A program made the translations under genes and the position numbers. A stretch of DNA of 64,000 bases from Chloroflexi bacterium HGW-Chloroflexi-3 (GTDB lineage Bacteria; Chloroflexota; Anaerolineae; Anaerolineales; Anaerolineaceae), in NCBI GenBank assembly GCA_002842045.1, contig PHBX01000011.1:186001-250000 (forward strand), given 5' to 3'. Below the pieces are notes generated by a model. That model was not told where the DNA came from, did not search any database, and saw only the letters and a program-made list of their open reading frames with translations. Shown in pieces: positions 8,438-18,192 of the stretch. Position 1 is the stretch's first letter; every line of letters begins with the position of its first letter.

Positions 8438-10921
8438 ATGGATATAGGCAATATTAAATTGGTGGACATTGACAGTGAGATGCGTTCCGCCTACTTAGAT
8501 TATGCGATGAGCGTGATTGTCGCCCGTGCCTTACCCGATGCTCGGGATGGATTGAAGCCTGTTCACCGCCGTATTCTGTTTGCTATGCATGATATGGGCA
8601 TTCGAGCGAATACTTCTTATAAAAAATCTGCTCGTATTGTGGGTGAAGTTCTTGGCAAGTACCATCCCCATGGTGATCTATCGGTTTACGATGCCATGTC
8701 GCGTATGGCGCAGGATTTCTCCATGCGTTACATGTTGGTCGACGGCCAGGGGAACTTTGGCTCCATCGATGGGGACTCTCCGGCAGCCATGCGCTACACC
8801 GAAGCCAGACTTTCTGCAATGGCGGAAGATATGCTGGCGGATATTGGCAAAAATACCATTGATTTCACGGATAATTTTGATGGCTCCCTCAAAGAGCCAC
8901 TGGTTTTGCCTGCCCGCCTTCCCAACCTGTTGTTAAATGGGTCATCCGGAATTGCTGTTGGTATGGCGACCAACATCCCACCGCATAATTTGCGCGAGTT
9001 GGTGGCAGCCATTAATCACCTGATTGATAACTATGAGAATCTGGAAGATGTAACGGTAGAGGATTTGATCAAATTCCTGCCCGGTCCTGATTTTCCAACG
9101 GGTGGCATCATCATCGGTCAGGAGTCTATTCGTCAGGCTTACTCCACCGGGCGTGGACGTCTGGTGGTGCGTGGAAAAGCAGAAATTGAAGAATTCAAAG
9201 CCGGCAGACATGCCATCATTATCACCGAGATCCCTTACCAGGTTAACAAAACAACCATGCTGGAAAGAATCGCTGCCCTGGTGCGTGAAGGCCGCCTGGA
9301 TATGATTTCAGATATGCGCGATGAGTCCGATCGTAAGGGTATGCGCATTGTGATTGAACTGAAGCGTGGTGCTCAGCCACAACGTGTCATGAACCAGTTA
9401 TACAAGTACACTCAATTACAATCCACTTTTGGTGTGAATATGCTTTCTTTAATCAATGGTGAGCCACGTACGCTTTCATTGAGAAGGATGTTGCAGATCT
9501 TCATTGAGCATCGTAAGGAAGTCATCACCCGTCGGACACAATTCGACCTGGATAAAGCCAAACACCGTGCCCATATTCTGGATGGATTGTTAATCGCATT
9601 AGCCAATCTGGATGATGTGATTAATACAATTCGAAAAGCCATGGATGCGGAGGAAGCCAAGGCGAATTTAATTTCCCGCTTCAATCTAACCGAAATCCAG
9701 GCACAGGCCATTCTGGATATGCAATTGCGCCGTCTGGCAGCTCTGGAACGTCAAAAAATTGAAGATGAATATAAAGAAATTCTCAATACCATCGCCTTCC
9801 TGGAAGATTTATTGGCAAATCCACAGAAAATATTAACATTAATAAAAGATGATTTGACCGAAATGGCTGCCAAGTACGGAGATGAACGCCGGACGCTGAT
9901 CAGTTTTGATGCCAAAGAAGAATTCTCTGAAGCCGAGTTGGTGAAGGACGAAGCAGTTCTGATCACCGTCACTGAAAAAGGATATATCAAACGTACACGA
10001 GCAAATTTGTTTCGCACACAGGGGCGCGGTGGTCGTGGAGTGATTGGTCAATCCATGCGCGATGAAGATGAAGTCATGCTGTTAATTCCAGCTCGAACCC
10101 TGAACACAGTATTGTTCTTCTCCGATCGCGGAAAAGTATATTCTGAAAAGGTTTATAACCTTCCGGAAGCGGGAAGAACCGATAAAGGCATCTCGATCAT
10201 GAATGTTCTGGCTTTCAACCCGGGTGAACGCGTAACAGCAGCTGTTCCGGTACCGGACTTTGAGCAGGCTGAATATTGTACGATGGCAACCGAACAGGGA
10301 AAAATTAAACGCGTGCAGCTCTCTGAATTTGCCAATGTGCGCCCATCGGGTTTGATTGCCATGGACTTGAAACCAGAAGATAAACTAGGCTGGGTACGAT
10401 TAACCAGCGGAAAAGATGAAGTGGTGTTGGTGACGGCATATGGGCGCGCCCTGCGTATGGATGAAAGTGAAATTCGCTGCATGGGTAGGCCAGCTGGTGG
10501 GGTCACTGGAATCCGTATGGATGCCAAAGATCGTGTTACCAGCATGGATGTACTGGAGCCGGATGCTGAATTATTGGTCATTACCGACAAAGGCTATGGA
10601 AAACGAACACCATTAGGGCAATACAATCCCAAGAGTCGGGGGTCAAAAGGTGTTTCCACCATTGATAAACACAATCTTGAGAAGAGCGGTTTAATCTCGA
10701 CTGCCAGAATTGTTAAATTGGATGATGAGGTATCGATGATATCCACCAATGGTGTGATGATACGCATGAAAGTGCGTGATATCTCACAAATGGGACGCGC
10801 AACCCGAGGTGTGCGTGTGATGGATATTGATGACGGAGATAGCGTAGCCTCTATGGCCAGAATTAGCGCTGAAATCCTGGCGGGTGAAGGTGATACATCC
10901 GAAAATGCTGTAGTTGAATAA
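8438..10921 (+). CDS. gyrA: DNA gyrase subunit A
   Basis: An 827-residue type IIA topoisomerase subunit, normal length for GyrA. It introduces negative supercoils with GyrB using ATP. The N-terminal breakage-reunion domain shows [20 protein letters not shown] and the catalytic Tyr in RYTEARLS near residue 121. The C-terminal half has the six-bladed DNA-wrapping domain; the GyrA box is QGRGGRG, which separates it from ParC. A GGAGG ribosome-binding site precedes ATG 8438. gyrB is not in the window. An intrinsic terminator follows immediately, so it is transcribed alone. Confidence 0.97.
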   Translation: MDIGNIKLVDIDSEMRSAYLDYAMSVIVARALPDARDGLKPVHRRILFAMHDMGIRANTSYKKSARIVGEVLGKYHPHGDLSVYDAMSRMAQDFSMRYMLVDGQGNFGSIDGDSPAAMRYTEARLSAMAEDMLADIGKNTIDFTDNFDGSLKEPLVLPARLPNLLLNGSSGIAVGMATNIPPHNLRELVAAINHLIDNYENLEDVTVEDLIKFLPGPDFPTGGIIIGQESIRQAYSTGRGRLVVRGKAEIEEFKAGRHAIIITEIPYQVNKTTMLERIAALVREGRLDMISDMRDESDRKGMRIVIELKRGAQPQRVMNQLYKYTQLQSTFGVNMLSLINGEPRTLSLRRMLQIFIEHRKEVITRRTQFDLDKAKHRAHILDGLLIALANLDDVINTIRKAMDAEEAKANLISRFNLTEIQAQAILDMQLRRLAALERQKIEDEYKEILNTIAFLEDLLANPQKILTLIKDDLTEMAAKYGDERRTLISFDAKEEFSEAELVKDEAVLITVTEKGYIKRTRANLFRTQGRGGRGVIGQSMRDEDEVMLLIPARTLNTVLFFSDRGKVYSEKVYNLPEAGRTDKGISIMNVLAFNPGERVTAAVPVPDFEQAEYCTMATEQGKIKRVQLSEFANVRPSGLIAMDLKPEDKLGWVRLTSGKDEVVLVTAYGRALRMDESEIRCMGRPAGGVTGIRMDAKDRVTSMDVLEPDAELLVITDKGYGKRTPLGQYNPKSRGSKGVSTIDKHNLEKSGLISTARIVKLDDEVSMISTNGVMIRMKVRDISQMGRATRGVRVMDIDDGDSVASMARISAEILAGEGDTSENAVVE

Positions 10922-10940
10922 TATAGCTAAATTAAATCAA

Positions 10941-10966
10941 AAATGCCTGATTGCCAGGCATTTTTT
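10941..10966 (+). terminator. Intrinsic terminator after gyrA
   Basis: Stem AAATGCCTG / CAGGCATTT with a 5-nt loop followed by a T-run, 20 bp after the gyrA stop. Confidence 0.85.
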
Positions 10967-10981
10967 GGTTAAGGTTCGACA

Positions 10982-11191
10982 TCAAGGCAGAATCATTTTT
11001 CCCGAGACTAAGAGAAATAAAGTGCCCAAGACTATAACCAGGATCAATAGTAGAAAAGCCAGAATAAAGCGTTGGGAAGCTGTCATTCCCAGGAACCTCT
11101 TCTCTTTTGGCGTCAATAAACGTTTGGCTTCAATGACTGATTCTTCTTCAATAAAAGATGCTTCAGCTGTGTTTCGTAAATCATCTAACAT
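10982..11191 (-). CDS. Small single-pass membrane protein
   Basis: A 69-residue protein with an acidic N-terminus and one strong hydrophobic segment near residues 42-62 (FILAFLLLILVIVLGTLF). It begins 9 bp after the biotin ligase gene, so the two are likely co-transcribed. No family is recognised. Confidence 0.6.
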   Translation of the reverse strand: MLDDLRNTAEASFIEEESVIEAKRLLTPKEKRFLGMTASQRFILAFLLLILVIVLGTLFLLVSGKMILP

Positions 11192-11200
11192 ATTTACCTC

Positions 11201-11998
11201 TCAATTTTCTGGTCCAGTAGGTCGAAGATGGACATCTCCCACTGTTATGGTTTGTTTTTGATTATTCTCGGATAAGATCTCCAAATCTCCATTGGAGGTC
11301 AAGCCTGATAATGTGCCAGTTATTTGAACACTTCCATCTTTTTGCTTAATATATACTTTTTCTCCGTGAAAAGCCAGTGTTTTTTGCCATTGATTCATAA
11401 ATTCTGGTAAATGAATTTGTGATCGCCAATAATAAAAGGCGTTAATCAATGCTGCCAATACATCAAATCGATCGATTGGAAATTGACTATGATCCTGTAA
11501 ACAGGTTGCTGGAAATTGTAAGTTTTCGGATGTAGGTATTGATTTTGGTAGAACATTAACTCCTATTCCCACCACCAATCCAAGCAATTCTTCTCCATTC
11601 CAGACTGATTCGGTCAGAATGCCAGATGTTTTCATGCGGTTGATCAAGACATCATTTGGCCATTTAATCTGGGCATCAATCTGCAGATTGTGTTTTAAAA
11701 CATCTGTTAGAGCAATCCCAGCGAGCGGTGAAAATAGTGGTAAATATTTCCGTTCATGTAATTCAGGTCTGACGATAATGGAAACTGCGATGGCACTTCC
11801 AGGTTGGGTTATCCAATTGCGATCAAATCGTCCACGACCGGATCTCTGGTGATCCGCAAATACAATCGATCCGTCCGGGGCGCTATTTTCCAGCCATTCC
11901 AGCGCTATCAGATTGGTGGAATCGATACTGGAGAAATATTTGAATTGTGGTACGCTTGTACGCTGGATCGCGTTGATAAATGCTGCTGGAACTGACAT
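11201..11998 (-). CDS. birA: Biotin--[acetyl-CoA-carboxylase] ligase
   Basis: A 265-residue enzyme that activates biotin with ATP and attaches it to the carboxyl carrier protein of acyl-CoA carboxylases. The signature STN (IDSTNLIALEWL), the adenylate-binding loop GRGRFDRNW and IKWPNDVLI are all present, and a C-terminal SH3-like domain follows. The N-terminal DNA-binding helix-turn-helix found in E. coli BirA is absent, so this is the ligase-only form and probably not a repressor. It starts at ATG 11998. Confidence 0.93.
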   Translation of the reverse strand: MSVPAAFINAIQRTSVPQFKYFSSIDSTNLIALEWLENSAPDGSIVFADHQRSGRGRFDRNWITQPGSAIAVSIIVRPELHERKYLPLFSPLAGIALTDVLKHNLQIDAQIKWPNDVLINRMKTSGILTESVWNGEELLGLVVGIGVNVLPKSIPTSENLQFPATCLQDHSQFPIDRFDVLAALINAFYYWRSQIHLPEFMNQWQKTLAFHGEKVYIKQKDGSVQITGTLSGLTSNGDLEILSENNQKQTITVGDVHLRPTGPEN

Positions 11999-12064
11999 GT
12001 GATGATTTTACCTCAATGTCTGACCAGAATCCATACCAGATAAACCCACACACAAAAATCAAAA

Positions 12065-12095
12065 CAGGAGCCTCGGCGTATTGCCGAGACTCCTG
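12065..12095 (-). terminator. Terminator after hsp20
   Basis: Strong hairpin, CAGGAG-CTCGGC paired with GCCGAG-CTCCTG around a 5-nt loop, 20 bp after the hsp20 stop. On the minus strand it is followed by GTTTTGATTTTTG. Confidence 0.8.
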
Positions 12096-12116
12096 GAATA
12101 GGATTGAATTAAACCA

Positions 12117-12530
12117 CTAATTGTTGGATATTTTAATCTTGCGTGGTTTGGCTAACTCAGATTTTGGCAGACGCAATGTGAGAACACCATTTTTCAATTC
12201 TGCTTCCACTTTATCAGCATCCACATCATCCGGTAATTCGATTGATCGTTGGAACATTCCTGATGGTCGTTCCCGTAAGAGATAACGATCATCTTCGTTT
12301 CCTTCAATTTTTAATTCACCTTTGATGGTGACTACATTGCTTTCAATTTGGATATCAAGTTCTTCCGTTAAAACACCAGGCAGGAATGCTTCGACAAGGT
12401 ATTCGTCTTCTGCAACTCTGATATCTACAGGGAAGATTACTTTTGGTTCTTCGATGTTATTTTCATTGATGAAACCCACGGGACGGCGGGTCAGTTGACG
12501 GTAAGGGTTTCTTACATAAAGAGTAGGCAT
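12117..12530 (-). CDS. Small heat shock protein, Hsp20/alpha-crystallin family
   Basis: A 137-residue ATP-independent chaperone that holds unfolded proteins. I start it at ATG 12530, six bases after GGAGG. The alpha-crystallin domain runs from about residue 38 to 125: VDIRVAEDEYLVEAFLPGV, RSIELPDDVD and the C-terminal GVLTLRLPK motif. The tail ends KPRKIKISNN with the I-x-I motif used for oligomer assembly. It is a single-gene unit with its own terminator. I see no CIRCE element upstream. Confidence 0.93.
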   Translation of the reverse strand: MPTLYVRNPYRQLTRRPVGFINENNIEEPKVIFPVDIRVAEDEYLVEAFLPGVLTEELDIQIESNVVTIKGELKIEGNEDDRYLLRERPSGMFQRSIELPDDVDADKVEAELKNGVLTLRLPKSELAKPRKIKISNN

Positions 12531-12741
12531 TATTTCCTCCAATAATTTGTTATTTGTTTTGTACGTTGAGATAATCTTACATGCTGAACATAAGTTTTTT
12601 GAATGAAAAATATTAATGTTTTATAAATTTTGGAGAAGAAACTCTAATAAAGAATTAACATTCTTCTCATGGACTTTTATAAAATTCGCGGTAAAATGAT
12701 TTCAGATTCATTAAAGATACAATTATGGATCGGGGAGTTTT

Positions 12742-13113
12742 ATGGACGATAAAATTACAATTATTGAAGGACCACCACCCAGTTTCGAATTGATTGATGA
12801 TGGTTGGGCTTTAGGTTTAAACGAAGGACCCGGTTTGTACGACCTGGCACTGACTCGATTGCGCACCTTTAATGGCCCGGCATTGGTGGAACGTTGTCAT
12901 CGAGCCTGGCGAAGAAGGGATACCATTTTTCTCCATTATCGTAATGATTATGGGCTGGAAGAAAAAGTGCCGATCATGGCTGCCCGTTCATCAGATTCCA
13001 ATGAAGGACAGGTACTTTACCTGTGGATACGCCGAAAAGCAGGTGAAGTCGAATACGATTTTGATTTTGATGCAGATGATGAGGATGACGACACACCAAA
13101 TTTTGACAATTAA
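12742..13113 (+). CDS. Hypothetical protein with acidic tail
   Basis: A 123-residue soluble protein with a basic middle (HRAWRRRDTIFLHYR) and a very acidic C-terminus (DFDFDADDEDDD). It has a GGGGAG ribosome-binding site before ATG 12742 and its own terminator, so it looks like a real single-gene unit. The family is not recognised. Confidence 0.68.
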   Translation: MDDKITIIEGPPPSFELIDDGWALGLNEGPGLYDLALTRLRTFNGPALVERCHRAWRRRDTIFLHYRNDYGLEEKVPIMAARSSDSNEGQVLYLWIRRKAGEVEYDFDFDADDEDDDTPNFDN

Positions 13114-13136
13114 TGCAATTGTTGAAAATCTTAACA

Positions 13137-13163
13137 GGCCCTGGAAAACAGGGTCTTTTTTTT
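13137..13163 (+). terminator. Intrinsic terminator
   Basis: Seven-pair stem (137-143 with 149-155 of this kilobase), loop GAAAA, followed by eight or more T. It ends the 123-residue gene. Confidence 0.82.
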
Positions 13164-13189
13164 AATTACATGATGGCATTTGATTAAAT

Positions 13190-13228
13190 GATAAACGCTT
13201 AGGTGAGGGGGGCACCCAAGCGTTTATC
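13190..13228. terminator. Long hairpin, possible bidirectional terminator
   Basis: GATAAACGCTT pairs with AAGCGTTTATC, followed inside by GGTG/CACC with one mismatch and a G-rich loop. It lies between the 123-residue gene and tRNA-Arg and could end transcription of the minus-strand tRNA. Confidence 0.55.
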
Positions 13229-13296
13229 TAAACAATATTTTAGCATAAAAACAAAAAATTGCAAGAGGATAATTGGGTTTAATTTGAAATTAAAAG

Positions 13297-13370
13297 TGCC
13301 CCAGGAGGGAATCGAACCCCCAACCTAAGCGTTAGGAGTGCTTTGCTCTGTCCTTTTGAGCTACTGGGGC
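13297..13370 (-). tRNA. tRNA-Arg (CCT)
   Basis: Minus-strand cloverleaf with acceptor GCCCCAG/CTGGGGC, D arm GCTCAAAAGGACAGAGC, anticodon loop CTCCTAA (anticodon CCT, Arg) and T arm GGGGGTTCGATTCCCTC. CCA is not encoded. Confidence 0.92.
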
Positions 13371-13474
13371 ATCAACGAGATTATAGCATTCAGCACAAGA
13401 TGCGACAAGGCTTTTGACAGGCTTTTGACAGGTACCATGACAGGTATTTTGGCAGGAAACTATTGTGAGCGAGC

Positions 13475-14356
13475 CTACGGTTCAAGAATTTCAACAAAAT
13501 CAAAACCGATGTGGCGGGGGACAACCCCTGAGTATGATGCCAGCCCAACACCTACACCACCACCACTTTTCATACTGGTAAATTTTTCTTTAATCCAGGT
13601 CTGTTTATCATTAATGATCAGAGTTAGACTCTCATATCTACATTGCCATTCGATGATATTTTCACGTCCGGTACCAATTCGGTAAGCAGCAGCTCCACCA
13701 TTTCCCAGAGGTACATATGGATTTTCTCCATTCTGTTTCTTGAATGCATCATATTGGAACACTTCAAATGTGCCACTACTTTCGATTCGGACTTCGTACC
13801 AGCCATCCCGGTTTACATGGCAGGCAAGTGTAAATCCGTTCTGGTTAGCACTCGGTTCAATTTTTGTTACAGAAGCCCGTACTATTACTTCATCATATTC
13901 ATTATCTTTATAAAAGGAGTACAGAAAAACGTCTTCACTCAATTGAGATTCAAATTCAAGATGCCCATCTTTTACCTGAACAAATATTTTATTTTTATTA
14001 GAAATGGATGCTGGAGAGAAAATATCATCGATCGAAGCTGGCCAGCATTCTCCAGGATTGTCAAACTCTTCTTTCATAAATGGTGAACACAAAGGTGCTG
14101 GTTGTGTGGATATCTCTGTTGGTTTTACCTCTTCTACCAATGGTACAGGGGAGGGTGTTTCATTGCTGGTGGGTCTTGCAGTCGGAGGTGAGTAAACGGT
14201 TTGTGTGGGATCAATAGAGAGCACTGCTGTGGGTTGAATAATCAACACAGTTGGCTCTATTGTGTTAGCAATTTCTTCTTTATTAATGATTGGGAGACTG
14301 CAGGCAACAGAAAGAAAAATTAGTAAAAATATCAGACTGATAAAGGGTTTATTCAT
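13475..14356 (-). CDS. Lipoprotein with jelly-roll-like domain
   Basis: A 293-residue lipoprotein. The signal peptide ends in the lipobox LSVAC, so the Cys at about residue 19 should be lipidated and the protein attached to the outer face of the membrane. A Thr/Pro linker to residue 90 follows, then a beta-rich domain that resembles laminin-G/concanavalin-type folds (GFTLACHVNRDGWYEVRIE, IIEWQCRYESLTLIINDK). The likely role is carbohydrate or surface binding, which is an inference. Single gene. Confidence 0.72.
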   Translation of the reverse strand: MNKPFISLIFLLIFLSVACSLPIINKEEIANTIEPTVLIIQPTAVLSIDPTQTVYSPPTARPTSNETPSPVPLVEEVKPTEISTQPAPLCSPFMKEEFDNPGECWPASIDDIFSPASISNKNKIFVQVKDGHLEFESQLSEDVFLYSFYKDNEYDEVIVRASVTKIEPSANQNGFTLACHVNRDGWYEVRIESSGTFEVFQYDAFKKQNGENPYVPLGNGGAAAYRIGTGRENIIEWQCRYESLTLIINDKQTWIKEKFTSMKSGGGVGVGLASYSGVVPRHIGFDFVEILEP

Positions 14357-14642
14357 TTATCTCCTCCATGGAGAATACTTCTTTATAAGGATTGTAGTAG
14401 ATTCAAAATCTACGTCAAGCAAAGTAGCGTTTGAATAAAAATTAAACGTGACCGCCATGCACTTGGGGAATGCATGACGGTCTCCAGGGAGGGAATGCCA
14501 TCAGAAAGATCCTGGATGTAAACATTGGGGGAAATGTTACAGATCTTCTGACTGAGACACCTTACTTTAACCATTAATAGATGTCTATTGGATATTATAG
14601 ATCATATTTGTATACATTATATTAAAAGAAACTAAGAGAAAT
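14357..14642. other. Intergenic region with a hairpin
   Basis: Non-coding stretch between two minus-strand genes. At 14450-14482 there is an interrupted 11-bp inverted repeat, GACCG-CATGCA with TGCATG-CGGTC around a 9-nt loop. It could be a terminator for the upstream NYN gene or part of a leader. I see no RNA gene. Confidence 0.45.
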
Positions 14643-15122
14643 TTAATCTTTCTGAGAATTATTTTTCTTGAACAGGTTCAACCAGTTTTCAATTTCCAAA
14701 TCAGACATTTTTTGCGGGTCTGGTTTTCCACCACCCGGACTTGATGCAAGAATTCTTTCGATTTCCTTAGCAAATAAATCTGAGGTTTGAGTCTCAGCCT
14801 GGTAGGCCTGCACCTGACGAAGAATGTGTTGATCAGAACTGATTACTTTTGTATTTCGAGCTTTTTTCCCCATTTTGCGGATCCGCTGGATGATCGCTTC
14901 ATCAGCAGTCGATCCTTCTCGTACGAAATGGGCAGTGATCGAACCAAATTTTCTGGTACCTGCCTTATTTATTGGTGCATTATCAAAATAGACTTCTAAT
15001 TTTTTTCTGGTAAGGCGTGTATATTCACTCAATACCTGGATTAACGCCATTTCGTCATTCTCCATACTGAGGGTAAGACCTTTTATTTTGGGTACCAAAT
15101 TGTGTCCATCAATCAAAATCAT
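14643..15122 (-). CDS. NYN-domain ribonuclease-like protein (YacP type)
   Basis: A 159-residue protein of the NYN/PIN-like fold: MILIDGHNLV with the first Asp, EVYFDNAP with the second, REGSTADEAIIQRI and VISSDQHI for further acidic metal ligands. YacP (Rae1) of Bacillus is a ribosome-associated endoribonuclease of this family. The C-terminus has an extended linker and a short helix. Single gene with start ATG 15122. Confidence 0.8.
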   Translation of the reverse strand: MILIDGHNLVPKIKGLTLSMENDEMALIQVLSEYTRLTRKKLEVYFDNAPINKAGTRKFGSITAHFVREGSTADEAIIQRIRKMGKKARNTKVISSDQHILRQVQAYQAETQTSDLFAKEIERILASSPGGGKPDPQKMSDLEIENWLNLFKKNNSQKD

Positions 15123-15241
15123 GTGCCTTGGTTTCCTCTTCTGGTTTTATTTTACGCTGAAAGTGTGCTATGATTCAAACAAATTAGAAGGTTTGGATAA
15201 CTTGGAATTTTACCCGTAATCTATGAAACCAGGAGATTGAT

Positions 15242-15730
15242 TTGAAACGGTGGCTACCATTCTTGATTGTGAATATTATTGTCTCTGCAGCTACTACATT
15301 GCTGGTATTAACCATATGGAATCGTATCAATATAGCAAACAGTATCGTGATTGAACCGCCACCTGCATCTGCTCCAATCTCGAACGAGCAACCAACGCTG
15401 GGAGAGTTACCTCCACGCGATATCCCGGTAATCTCAATTGCAAATGTATTCGCTGCAGGAGATCTTCAAAATGAATTGTTGATCGTTGAACGCATTGGGG
15501 AGGGTGAACTAAATTTATCTGGTTGGCAAATTATTGATCAGGATAAAAATGCATTTGTTTTCCCGGCAATTGATTTGGTTAAGGGTCAGATATCCGTTTA
15601 TTCTAGATCAGGAACCAACAGCGTAAATACGCTTTTTTGGGGCAGCGATCAATCGATCTGGTCTCAGGGCGAAATTGTGCGGATTTTTGATTCAGCCGGA
15701 CAGGAACGCGCAGTTTTTGAGATTCCATAA
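15242..15730 (+). CDS. Secreted lamin-tail-domain protein
   Basis: A 162-residue protein starting at TTG 15242, supported by AGGAG nine bases upstream. An N-terminal membrane anchor (residues 5-25) precedes a Pro-rich linker and a lamin tail domain (about 70-162: IVERIGEGELNLSGWQIIDQD, GQISVYSRSGTNS, IVRIFDSAGQERA). Lamin tail domains in bacteria are found on secreted or surface proteins and probably bind DNA or protein. It precedes the DUF1992 gene by 8 bp. Confidence 0.75.
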   Translation: MKRWLPFLIVNIIVSAATTLLVLTIWNRINIANSIVIEPPPASAPISNEQPTLGELPPRDIPVISIANVFAAGDLQNELLIVERIGEGELNLSGWQIIDQDKNAFVFPAIDLVKGQISVYSRSGTNSVNTLFWGSDQSIWSQGEIVRIFDSAGQERAVFEIP

Positions 15731-15738
15731 TCATTGAT

Positions 15739-16146
15739 ATGGCAACCACAGATCGTATAATCGACGAGATCATCAAAAAAGCAATGGAAGCAGGGGAATT
15801 TGATAATTTGCCTGGCGCCGGAAAACCCATTGAATGGAAGGATAACCCATATACACCGGTAGAGTGGCGGATGGTTGAGGATCTTCTCCGGAAGAATAAT
15901 TTGTCCTATCCATGGATGGATTTGAGAAAAGAAATTGAGAATTTGGTACTTGATTTGACGAATCAAGTGAAGCTCCTTCTACCTTTAAGGAAAGCGGTTG
16001 AGGATGAAATATCAAATCAAATCTTGCAGATAAATAAGAAAATTTTCGATTACAATTTAAGTGTTCCTGCCAGCCGACTGCAAAGAAGGATGATAAATAT
16101 TGAAGAAATTCTATTCAATATCAAACAGGAAAAAGAAAAAAAGTAG
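15739..16146 (+). CDS. DUF1992 protein (DnaJ-C28-like domain)
   Basis: A 135-residue protein with the DUF1992 hallmark near its start: DEIIKKAMEAGEFDNLPGAGKPI, then NPYTPVEWRMVEDLLRKNN. The same domain is found in eukaryotic DNAJC28, but no J domain is present here. Function is unknown. It lies in the 15.2-18.8 kb cluster, 12 bp before dnaX. Confidence 0.87.
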   Translation: MATTDRIIDEIIKKAMEAGEFDNLPGAGKPIEWKDNPYTPVEWRMVEDLLRKNNLSYPWMDLRKEIENLVLDLTNQVKLLLPLRKAVEDEISNQILQINKKIFDYNLSVPASRLQRRMINIEEILFNIKQEKEKK

Positions 16147-16158
16147 ATTGGAACTCGC

Positions 16159-17817
16159 ATGTCAGAGGCATTATACAGGAAATGGCGACCCCAATTGTGG
16201 GAAAAAGTTGTAGGACAGGATCATATTGTTCAAACCCTGAAAAACGCTATCCGCAGTGATCGTATTGGACATGCCTATTTATTCTCCGGTCCTAGGGGTA
16301 CAGGGAAAACCACAACCGCAAGATTACTGGCAAAAGCAGTAAATTGCACCAATCCTGATTTGCAAAATCGACCTTGCAACACTTGTGAAAATTGTCTGGC
16401 AGTGAATCTGGGCAGGTTTTTGGATCTGATTGAAATTGATGCTGCCTCCAACACCAGCGTGGATGATGTGCGTGATCTTCGTGAAAAAATAGGTTTTTCA
16501 CCTTCACAGGGAAAATTTAAGGTCTATATCATCGATGAAGTGCACATGTTGTCAACAGCAGCATTTAATGCATTGTTGAAAACACTTGAAGAACCTCCAC
16601 CCCATGCCATCTTTATATTAGCAACAACAGAGGTACATAAAATCCCCGCTACAGTACTCTCACGATGTCAGCGACATGAATTCCGTCGCATTCCTGTGAT
16701 AACCATTGTGGAACTACTCAAAGAGTTAGTGATGGGTGAAAAATTAAAAGTGGACGAAGACACACTTTTTATGATCGCACGACAATCCACTGGAGCCATG
16801 CGAGATGCGATTTCCTTACTGGATCAACTTTCCTCCACCGGGGATGTAATCACACTTGAATTAGCACAACAAGTCCTGGGCACAGCCACCAACCAGACAG
16901 TGATCAATCTGGTTGATATGATCTGTGTGCAGGATACAAAAGGTTGTCTGAATCAATTACACACTGCACTCGATTCTGGCACCGATCCACGCCAATTTGC
17001 CCGACAGATGGTAGATTATTTGCGGGGATTGATGTTAATTCAATTGGGAAATGAAAAATCCATGGATGTCACCGATGAGGTTCGACAAATCATGGAAAGA
17101 CAAACGAAAGACATTTCCATGCATCAGTTGACTGAATTGGTGAAATTGTTTAACAACGCAGCCAATGAAAGCAGGCTGGCATGGCAACCCAGTCTGGCAT
17201 TAGAACTGGCAATTGCGCAGGGAGTGCAATTATTTGGGGTGCATTCTTCCCAACACCAAATGGTAAATGTAAATAGAGATGTTGAATCCAAACCCCCTGA
17301 ACAAACAACGATTAAAGAAGAACCGGACCACCAGAAACAGGTTAATCGGGTAATCAAAGAAACGGAAAAGAGCGAGGTTGAAAAGGTTTTCGAAACCCCC
17401 GCGAAGGAAAATATATCTGATTCTCAGGAACCGGTGACTGAAGGCGAAGTTCCGGATGTGAAAGCAACTATTGGTATCAACGAAGTACGGGAATCTTTGA
17501 CTGAAGTTAAGAATTTAATTCGTAATTATCGAAAGAATACCGAAGCATTACTGGCATCTGCCCGCAGTTTTTCAATGAAAAATGGAGTGATCATTATCGG
17601 TTTTCAAAGTCCGGTATTAAAAGAAAGATTGGAAAAAGGAGACCACCAGGAGATTATTCAACGTGCATTCTCTCATGTGTTGGGAATAGATACTAAAGTC
17701 AAAGCTGTTGTTATCAATGCAAAATCAAATCTCAATGATCATGAGGAAGAGTTCGAACCGGATAGTCTGGTTAGTGCAGCCCTTGATCTGGGTGGAAAAA
17801 TTGTAGATAAGGAGTAA
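16159..17817 (+). CDS. dnaX: DNA polymerase III subunit gamma/tau
   Basis: A 552-residue clamp-loader ATPase that loads the beta clamp on DNA. Walker A is GPRGTGKTTT (about residues 45-54), the zinc-binding cysteines are in CNTCENC, Walker B is DEVHML and the SRC motif is LSRCQRHEF. Domain III and a charged linker (about 375-440) follow, then a C-terminal domain that should contact the polymerase. I saw no obvious frameshift slippage site, so probably only the full-length form is made. It is followed by ybaB and recR, the classical order. Confidence 0.96.
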   Translation: MSEALYRKWRPQLWEKVVGQDHIVQTLKNAIRSDRIGHAYLFSGPRGTGKTTTARLLAKAVNCTNPDLQNRPCNTCENCLAVNLGRFLDLIEIDAASNTSVDDVRDLREKIGFSPSQGKFKVYIIDEVHMLSTAAFNALLKTLEEPPPHAIFILATTEVHKIPATVLSRCQRHEFRRIPVITIVELLKELVMGEKLKVDEDTLFMIARQSTGAMRDAISLLDQLSSTGDVITLELAQQVLGTATNQTVINLVDMICVQDTKGCLNQLHTALDSGTDPRQFARQMVDYLRGLMLIQLGNEKSMDVTDEVRQIMERQTKDISMHQLTELVKLFNNAANESRLAWQPSLALELAIAQGVQLFGVHSSQHQMVNVNRDVESKPPEQTTIKEEPDHQKQVNRVIKETEKSEVEKVFETPAKENISDSQEPVTEGEVPDVKATIGINEVRESLTEVKNLIRNYRKNTEALLASARSFSMKNGVIIIGFQSPVLKERLEKGDHQEIIQRAFSHVLGIDTKVKAVVINAKSNLNDHEEEFEPDSLVSAALDLGGKIVDKE

Positions 17818-17820
17818 AAA

Positions 17821-18168
17821 ATGGCAAAAGGATTTGGTGGAAAAATGGGTGGTGGCATGGGCGGTAGCCAGAATGCAATGATGCGGCAACTGCAAAAATT
17901 GCAGGAGCAAATGGAAGCTGCTCAGGCGACGTTGGCTGATGAAACCGTAACAGCCAGTGTAGGCGGAGGTGCTGTAAAGGTAACTATAACGGGCGACCAG
18001 AAATGCAAATCCGTGGAAATTTCTTCTGATTTATTGCAGGATGCAGATGCAGAAATGCTACAGGATCTGATCTTAAGCGCAGTTAATATGGCATTGGATC
18101 AATCCCGAGAGTTGCAATCTCAGAAGATGGGACCACTGGCTGGAGGAATCCCCGGCCTGGGATTCTAA
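17821..18168 (+). CDS. YbaB/EbfC nucleoid-associated protein
   Basis: A 115-residue DNA-binding protein, 3 bp after dnaX. Gly/Met-rich start, helix MMRQLQKLQEQMEAAQATL, core strands VTASVGGGAVKVTITGDQ and the final helix. Homologues form dimers that bind DNA and cooperate with RecR-type recombination. Confidence 0.93.
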   Translation: MAKGFGGKMGGGMGGSQNAMMRQLQKLQEQMEAAQATLADETVTASVGGGAVKVTITGDQKCKSVEISSDLLQDADAEMLQDLILSAVNMALDQSRELQSQKMGPLAGGIPGLGF

Positions 18169-18192
18169 AATCAAAATTCTCTTTGGAAAAAT